A DNA stretch of 64,000 nt, taken from Luidia sarsii (Eukaryota; Echinodermata; Asteroidea; Paxillosida; Luidiidae). The notes under the pieces were generated by a model. It saw only the letters and a list, made by a program, of their open reading frames with translations, made no database searches and was not told the origin of the DNA. A program made the translations under genes and the position numbers. Positions 57,811 to 64,000 of this stretch are shown in pieces. Location: NCBI GenBank assembly GCA_949987565.1, contig OX465121.1, positions 4,080,152-4,144,151 on the forward strand, in the 5' to 3' direction. Every line of letters begins with the position of its first letter. Position 1 is the stretch's first letter.

Positions 57811-58167
57811 AAAGGGCCAATACAACATTGGGAAGATCGGAAAATATATATGTCCACAGATTTCCTTCTAATTCACACAGTTGGTCATAGATGGTCATGA
57901 TAGAATCCTCGTGTTGAAATCTTACGGTCTGGGATACTGTATTTCTCGAGAAATCTTCACTCAAACATTGACAAATAGTTTATGACTCGTGAGTCATAAA
58001 CTATTTCTTACACTACAGAACGGTGCGAAAACCGTGGCGGTTTTTTGCCTTTTTCTACTTTCTCAAGTCACCAGTTGAGCTAAAACCTTCCACTTTTGGA
58101 ATGTTTAATGGTTTAACACACAAAGTGCAATCTTTTGACTTTTACCAATGTAGTCTTGGGCCTTTAA
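57811..58167. mobile_element. TTAAAGGCCC-family element with a near-perfect 34-bp palindrome
   Basis: Starts AAAGGGCCAATACAACATTG and ends TGTAGTCTTGGGCCTTTAA. At 57973-58006 AAATAGTTTATGACTC and GAGTCATAAACTATTT are separated by only GT: 16-bp perfect arms. Confidence 0.85.
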
Positions 58168-58857
58168 GCACAAAATAGGATCACCTTGCCAAATCAAACT
58201 TCACTGTTGTTTCCATACTAAGTAAAGAAGCATAGAAACAAATTGGCATCACATCTCAGTGGTTTTCAATCCTGTTTCTGCTTGTTTTACACACAGAAGA
58301 CTTTTCGTGCTAGCGTATCTATGACATTGAGCCCAGTGCTTCAACCTAAAATTGTGGGAAAACTCTTAATTTCTCATGGATTTTTGCTGCTTAAGCATCT
58401 TCATTCAATCGGCCCCGGTTCTGTCAGGGTTATTTATTGTTATAATAATTATGGCTAGATGTTCTTGAGCTCATTTTGTATGGAGAAGAGTCACTAACTT
58501 GGTTAAGCATTGGTAGTTCTTTTTTTTATTGTGCAGCTTTCTGACAAGTCTCAAATAAACATTGATTAGAGATCTGATTATTGGTGTGAATCGACTTGAT
58601 TTCTTGAGGTTTTTTGCCTTTGGGGGATTATGGATGGATTATTGGGAGGATCAGAGATTAGCTCATGGGGTCAGGGATGAGCTGAGGGGATTGGGGTCAG
58701 GGTCATCTCAGTGGGTCAGTGGAGGGGTCCATCCCAAAATCCTTGAAGAAATTCGGCTTGGACGGCTACACATTTTGGGAGTGTTTTTTCTGGGGGTAAT
58801 TAGCAAACAATCTAATCGGCAAAGGGCACTAAAATTGAAAAGAATCTGAGAGATGAA

Positions 58858-58980
58858 GGTCCAAACTACAATTTTCAGTAAAGCTACAAGAACTGAGAGA
58901 CTTTTGGGCATGGGATAATTGGCCTTGAAAGTGGGTGTTTTTGTACAGTGTTCAATGGGAGCTCTATTTAGTGTTCTGCT
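58858..58980. repeat. Dispersed repeat, copy 2, upstream of the SLC5-like exon
   Basis: Second copy of the repeat at 51328-51450; about 240 bp upstream of the SLC5-like start codon. Confidence 0.8.
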
Positions 58981-59086
58981 CCCTATAGGAATGCTTGGAT
59001 GGCGCCCTCTTGCGGGCGTTTGTTGCGAGCTGGATAAACTGCAAAAGTTGAGCCTCGAAACGAGGCCACGACAAACAACTTTCCCT

Positions 59087-59154
59087 GTGCTACTACTAGT
59101 ACTAGTAATAGTCTACTAGTACTACCAGTAGTACTACTAGTACTACTAGTGAGT
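59087..59154. repeat. (CTA/TAG)n tract with ACTAGT palindromes upstream of the SLC5-like exon
   Basis: A tract of CTA/AGT trinucleotides such as ACTACTAGTACTAG, ending about 60 bp before the SLC5-like ATG. Many ACTAGT palindromes make it self-complementary. It may lie in the promoter or 5' UTR. Confidence 0.75.
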
Positions 59155-59216
59155 AGCGTTACGATACGGTGTCGCCACTTTAGCTGGGCACTCTCGATCT
59201 CCGATCGCTGAAAACG

Positions 59217-59309
59217 ATGGCCTCTATGGTCGATGACAGCACCCTGGCTGCCTGGGACTACGTGGCAATAGTCGTCTACTTCGTGCTCGTCCTCTGCGTC
59301 GGCCTATTC
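59217..59309 (+). CDS. First coding exon of a probable SLC5 (SGLT-type) sodium/solute symporter
   Basis: ATG at 59217 opens 31 codons, MASMVDDSTLAAWDYV then AIVVYFVLVLCVGLF, followed directly by an ideal donor GTGAGTATAG at 59310. The hydrophobic segment AIVVYFVLVLCVGLF matches the first transmembrane helix of sodium/glucose cotransporters (pattern D-xx-V-xx-YF-xxV-xx-VGL-W). Many SGLT genes have a first exon ending at this point. Later exons (the GGFFLAGR-type block and others) are not found before the window end, so they must lie further downstream. Family assignment rests on one helix and is tentative; a different SLC5 member is possible. Confidence 0.62.
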
Positions 59310-60600
59310 GTGAGTATAGCCATAGGGATCGTGTGAAAGTCGTTGGGCCCTCGATCATGATGGATGATACGATCGAAAGTGGGATGGGCAATGGGCAATG
59401 GGCGTGTGTTTGGCCACAGGCTAGGTACACGTGTCTTGGCCAACGTGTGCCTATTGTTTACATCATGCACGATCAGTCAACGGTACACGTGTATCCTCCA
59501 GTTACCGGTTTTCGACGATATAAGGCCTTTTCTTCAAGCTGACCAATGTGGACGAAAGTATCGCACTAAAAAGAGCTCTCAGTCACTTTGTCCACACCAC
59601 AGCCTATTAGAATAATCATGTAGAAGGTTGATCAAGCCTGTCACTTCCGTAATATTAATTATTACCCGGTTTTTGTTGATGTCCACGGCGCACCGAGCAG
59701 TAAGCATCGTGACCTATTTTCGACGTTGGTGTTTAGTAAGGTGTCCCAGTGCAGCCGAACGCAAAATAAATTCTTAAAATAACTCAAATGCTGTGTGGCA
59801 CTGTAAAATTCTTCCCTGTATGTTTTTTTGGGGGTTCATCTTTGAGGGGTTTTTTTTCGACACTGCTTCGAATACTTTCCTCAAAACATTCATAATTTAT
59901 GCTTAAAACTTATGCATTAATTTTCTCCCAATCTCATTTATCTGGTTGATGTCTTCTTCTGTGACGTTTAAAAAAACTCCACAATCCTCTTTCTCACTGC
60001 TTCTTCAGTTATGACCTTTCCCAATGTCACTCAAGAGACACATTTCCTCCTTCTTGGTACTTTCTCTAGCTGCTCTTTTCTTTTTTTTCATTATTTTTTA
60101 AAAGCCTATTAGGCCATGTTACTTTATGCCTTTAAATAATAATTTAAAAAATAAAAAAATAAAATCAATTATATGAGCGAGACGCCCTTTAGGAGCCTCC
60201 ATAGTTTTTACCCAGAGCGGACTGCCTCAAGTTGCGTGATATATTTTTTTCTACGGATGTTGGGGTTTGTTATGGTACACTCAGATTTCTTTTAGGACCA
60301 ACAATAAAGAAAACTGGAGCTACGAAGCAACTGCCAATTTTGTACCTAGGAAAATAGACCTCAAAAGAGCAGCTTTTTGAATCACACGAGTTTGACCTTC
60401 TGGAAGAGCCTTAACTTTTCACATTTTGCAGGGTCAGTCCAAAGTTCACGACCTCAAGGCTGACCACAAACTCTGCCGTATGTGACGTACATACATGTAG
60501 TACAGTACGTTCGTCCCCAAAGTGGGGCGCACAATTTTCGGACCAAAATGCCGTGATTTTTTTTGGTACTAAATTATGAATTTTCTGTCTCAAAAGGGAT
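59310..60600. other. Presumed first intron of the SLC5-like gene
   Basis: Follows the GTGAGT donor. Mostly unique, AT-rich. No second exon recognised here or downstream to the window end. Confidence 0.45.
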
Positions 60601-60623
60601 AGATAGGGCCTACGTTGGGTATT

Positions 60624-61440
60624 ATATAACAACATTGGTAAGATCGAAAAACAGAAATGTTCACACTTCACAGATTTACATGAAACTTAAATACAGTTTG
60701 AGGATGGTTATAGTAGAAACCTCTCACTGAAATATTTCTGCCTAAAATGTTGTATTTTTGGAGAAATGAGTAAAAGAAATAGTTTACGTCTCACCGAGAT
60801 CTAAACTATTTTTCGGAACAGTACGGCGTTGAATGCTGCATTTTCGCGAAACAAATGAAGCGGTTTTCACTTTTTTTCTCAAGACTCGGTTGGCAGATTG
60901 AGCTGAAATTTTCACAGTGTGTGCTATTCCATGCATATGTTGGATCAGACAACATATGGATGCTGTTCTTTGACCTCGACCAATGTTGTGTAGGAGCTTT
61001 AAGTTTGATTACTGTATTAATTGTACCTTTAACTCCCTATGAAGGCTATCCCCAAAATCTCACTCCTAGAGCTGCCCTCTGACCTTGGCATTTCTACTTC
61101 TACATATGTTGGATCAGACAACATATGGGTGCTGTTCTTTGACCTTGACCAATGTTGTGTAGGAGCTTTAAGTTTGATTACTGTATTAATTGTACCTTTA
61201 ACTCCCTATCCCCAAAATCTCACTCCTAGAGCTGCCCTCTGACCTTGGCATTTCTACTTCTACATATAATGGATCAGACAACATATGGATGCTATATTCT
61301 TTGACCTCGACCAATGTTGTGTAGGAGCTTTAAGTTTAATTACTGTATATTGTACTGTACCTTTAACTCCCCAGCTCCAAAATCTCACTCCGCTAGCAGC
61401 TCTGACCTTGGCATTTCTACTTCAGCCATTAACTGCTATG
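60624..61440. mobile_element. MITE-like element (TTAAAGCCCC family) with tandemly amplified right end
   Basis: The element body runs 60624 to about 61003. Its right end plus adjacent flank (GTTGGATCAGACAACATATG through CTGACCTTGGCATTTCTACTTC) is then repeated at about 61105 and 61265, making three copies with a period near 165 bp. Confidence 0.85.
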
Positions 61441-61997
61441 AAATCTCTGTGGATAGCTAACCCCATTTTCATCCTGATGCAACCAACATAATTATGGTAA
61501 AGGGATTACGGGAATAATTAACTACCAACTCCAATTCTTGTTTTTAGTGGTACATATGTGTAGGCCTAGCATGTACCACCATGAATAGTAGGCCTAATAA
61601 CCAGATAATTGTCTCTGGCCCTTTGATATTCAAGTGAGCTCGTCAAGTCTACAAACTTATGTACGACTTAGGAAACCATATTCAATTAAAATTTAATATC
61701 CAGCGACCTTCTACCTCTGTACATGTAAGTGCAGAGAAACAATTGTACATTGTATATTGCCTTTAAAAAAATAGAAATATGAATAACCTGCATAGATACT
61801 GGATTTTTACCGCCATCCTAAATATCATTAAATATTAAATATATCATTAAATATCAAATATCATTAATATCATTAAATATCATTTAATTTCCCCATGTGA
61901 TTTGTTTCTCATTAGTTTCATATCAGAAACATCTTGAGATTAGCATCAGTGAATAAATTTGCATCCAACAAATTCACAGCAAATTTAAATTTTACGC

Positions 61998-62890
61998 CAG
62001 GGTGAGATAAAGTGTTGGGAAGGGCAAGCAGTAGGGAAGGGATCAAATGAGGAAAGCTGGTAGCTAGACAGACCAGGGTGAGATCAAATGGAAGGGCAAG
62101 CAGTAGGGAAGGGATCAAAGGAGGAAAGCTGGTACATGTAGCTAGACAGACCAGGGTGAGATCAAAGGGAAGTGCAAGCAGTATGGAAGGGATCAAAGGA
62201 GGAAAGCTGGTAGACAGACCAGGGTGAGATCAAAGGGAAGGGCAAGCAGTAGAGAAGGGATCAAAGGAGGAAAGCTAGTAGACAGACCAGTGTGAGATCA
62301 AAGGGAAGGGCAAGCAGTAGGGAAGGGATCAAATGAGGAAAGCTGGTAGACAGACCAGGGTGAGATCAAAGGGAAGGGCAAGCAGTAGAGAAGGGATCAA
62401 AGGAGGAAAGCTAGTAGACAGATCAGGGTGAGATCAAAGGGAAGGGCAAGCAGTAGGGAAGGGATCAAAGGAGGAAAGTTGGTAGATAGACCAGGGTTAG
62501 ATCAAAATGAAGGGCAAGCAGTAGGGAAGGGATCAAAGGAGAAAAGCTGGTAGACAGATCTAGACCAGGGTGAGATCAGAGGGAAGGGCAAGCAGTAGGG
62601 AAGGGATCAAAGGAGGAAAGCTGGTAGATAGACCAGGGTTAGATCAAAATGAAGGGCAAGCAGTAGGGAAGGGATCAAAGGAAGAAAGCTGGTAGACAGA
62701 CCAGGGTGAGATCAGAGGGAAGGGCAAGCAGTAGGGAAGAGATCAAAGGAGGAAAGCTGGTAGATAGACCAGGGTGAGATCAAAATGAAGGGCAAGCAGT
62801 AGGGAAGGGATCAAAGGAGGAAAGCTGGTAGACAGACCAGGGTGAGATCAGAGGGAAAGGGCAAGCAGTAGGGAAGGGATCAAAGGAGGG
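61998..62890. repeat. 68-bp minisatellite, array 3 (inverted)
   Basis: About thirteen copies in the reverse orientation (GGAAAGCTGGTAGACAGACC, GATCAAAGGGAAGGGCAAGC), 37-40 kb from arrays 1 and 2. Confidence 0.93.
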
Positions 62891-63377
62891 AAGATCTTTC
62901 AAGGGTGAAGTGAAGGGGATAATTTGTAACACAAAGGAGTAATTATCAATTAACTTTTCCGTTTAAAGCATGCACAAATAGAGTCAGTCATTTCCAGTAC
63001 ATGTACATGCTCAAACTATCATTGAACATGATTCAGCAGATTTGTACTGCCATCATTAATTAAAGGGAAATGCAATCATGTCATCTGTTTCCCTTCCCAT
63101 CTGTTTGGTTTTTGAATGCATCAGATCATCATGCCTTTCAAGTTTTTAAAGTTTATAGGCCCTACTTGATGATCCTAGCTACATGTACATGCAGCAGGAA
63201 CTCTCTCATAAACAGAATGATTCAGCCTTTGAGAAAGGTCCTGCTATATAGGATCAATGCATCAGCCCCCCAAAGATTGTTGAGTTTAATAAGATTTGAA
63301 GGTTTGCATGGTGAGAATAGCAGGATAATAAGGTTTGCGGAGACACCATGTCTGAATTCTCTTTTGTGAGTAAGTGT

Positions 63378-63440
63378 GGTTCTGAAAAGAACCGGAGGAA
63401 TTCGTCGTTTCGAACAGTATACTCTGCTCGTATTCAGGAG
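63378..63440 (-). repeat. Structured repeat with exact histone-type stem-loop
   Basis: On the minus strand: CTCCTGAATACGAGCAGAG, TATACTGTTCGAAACGACG, then GGTTCTTTTCAGAACC (63378-63393), an exact match to the histone stem-loop consensus, followed by ACAC and, after 8 more bases, CAAAAGAGAA. Confidence 0.75.
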
Positions 63441-63766
63441 AATGCTGGATTCCAACTGGCAGTGGGGCTTATGTAGTGTGGAGAGGGATCCTGGTGAGGG
63501 GATTAGCTCAGTGAAGGGTGAAAGCGGGAAATGTAAAGGCGGGAACAAGGGATGCTGCACAGGATCCTAGTTTTTGGTGTACTGTGTGTGTGCTCACTCA
63601 TGTGTGTCATAAATGGTGGAGGGGGGGGTGGGGGGGGGGTGAACAACTGTTGCCAAGGGGGAGACTAGTGGAAGGGGGGCCTAGAGTATAGGAGACCCAT
63701 CAGACAGGGGGGTTTGAGGATAGGGCGCCAGATGTCGCTGATTTTTGAGTTTTGCATTTTCGTCAT

Positions 63767-64000
63767 TTAAAGCCGCGTCCGCACTGGACTTAAAATGGGT
63801 AAACTAACCGAGCAAATAGGTAAATTTGACCATTTTAAGTCCAGTGCGGACAGCCCAGGAAGTTTTCCTCCCAGGTAACTTACCCGACTCCAGTGGGTAG
63901 TTTAACCGACCAACTTCTGCCCGGTTAAATTGACCAGGTCAGTTTAACCGAGCCGAAAAGTCCAATCCGGACACGACGTCTCGGTAAACAACTTGGTAAA
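63767..64000. mobile_element. MITE-like element, AAGCCGCG family, cut by the window end
   Basis: Begins TTAAAGCCGCGTCCGCACTG and follows, as reverse complement, the right half of the copy at 55797-56268 closely. Confidence 0.88.

Overview
This window is animal nuclear DNA. The genes have GT-AG introns, there are LINE 3' ends and several families of short inverted-repeat elements, and a run of CCCTAA repeats lies inside an intron. The sparse genes, single Hey-type gene and TTAGGG-type telomere-like repeats suggest a marine deuterostome invertebrate (echinoderm, hemichordate or amphioxus grade). I cannot name the species from the sequence.

Three genes can be supported. (1) A complete five-exon Hey-family bHLH-Orange repressor gene lies on the minus strand (14924 down to 8581). 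It predicts a 327-residue protein with a Gly-type basic region, an Orange domain and a YRPW C-terminal motif. (2) The last four coding exons of HDDC2, an HD-domain 5'-deoxynucleotidase, lie on the plus strand at 48252-56581. Its 5' exon or exons were not found, and a 200-N assembly gap lies just upstream. (3) A first coding exon that looks like an SLC5 (SGLT-type) sodium/solute symporter lies at 59217-59309 on the plus strand. Hey and HDDC2 are divergent, the same arrangement I recall for vertebrate HEY2 and HDDC2. The roughly 33 kb between them holds no other convincing gene.

Most of the rest is repeats. The region from 0.8 to 47 kb holds many long pyrimidine-rich arrays, almost all with C/T on the plus strand. 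Minisatellites with units of 18, 20, 24, 26, 53, 68, 76, about 135 and 143 bp are present. Four foldback/MITE-like families recur, with ends such as TTAAAGCCCC, TTAAAGGCCC, TGTGACCCGGCACA and AAGCCGCGTCC.

The most interesting component is a dispersed family marked by CGTTTCGATCCTAGCAGG. Its copies have inverted ends, several are flanked by 10-13 bp direct repeats (retroelement-like target duplications), and its short internal units appear to have been expanded into the 18-, 20- and probably 68-bp arrays. Its core (UGA, then a small hairpin, then GAAACG) resembles a hammerhead-ribozyme core. A second family, present at both window ends and near 4.9 kb, has the same architecture with a covarying hairpin, and three of its sites carry a near-exact or exact histone-mRNA-type 3' stem-loop. 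I treat these as the best candidates for an undescribed system: a structured non-autonomous retroelement or retrozyme that also seeds satellites.
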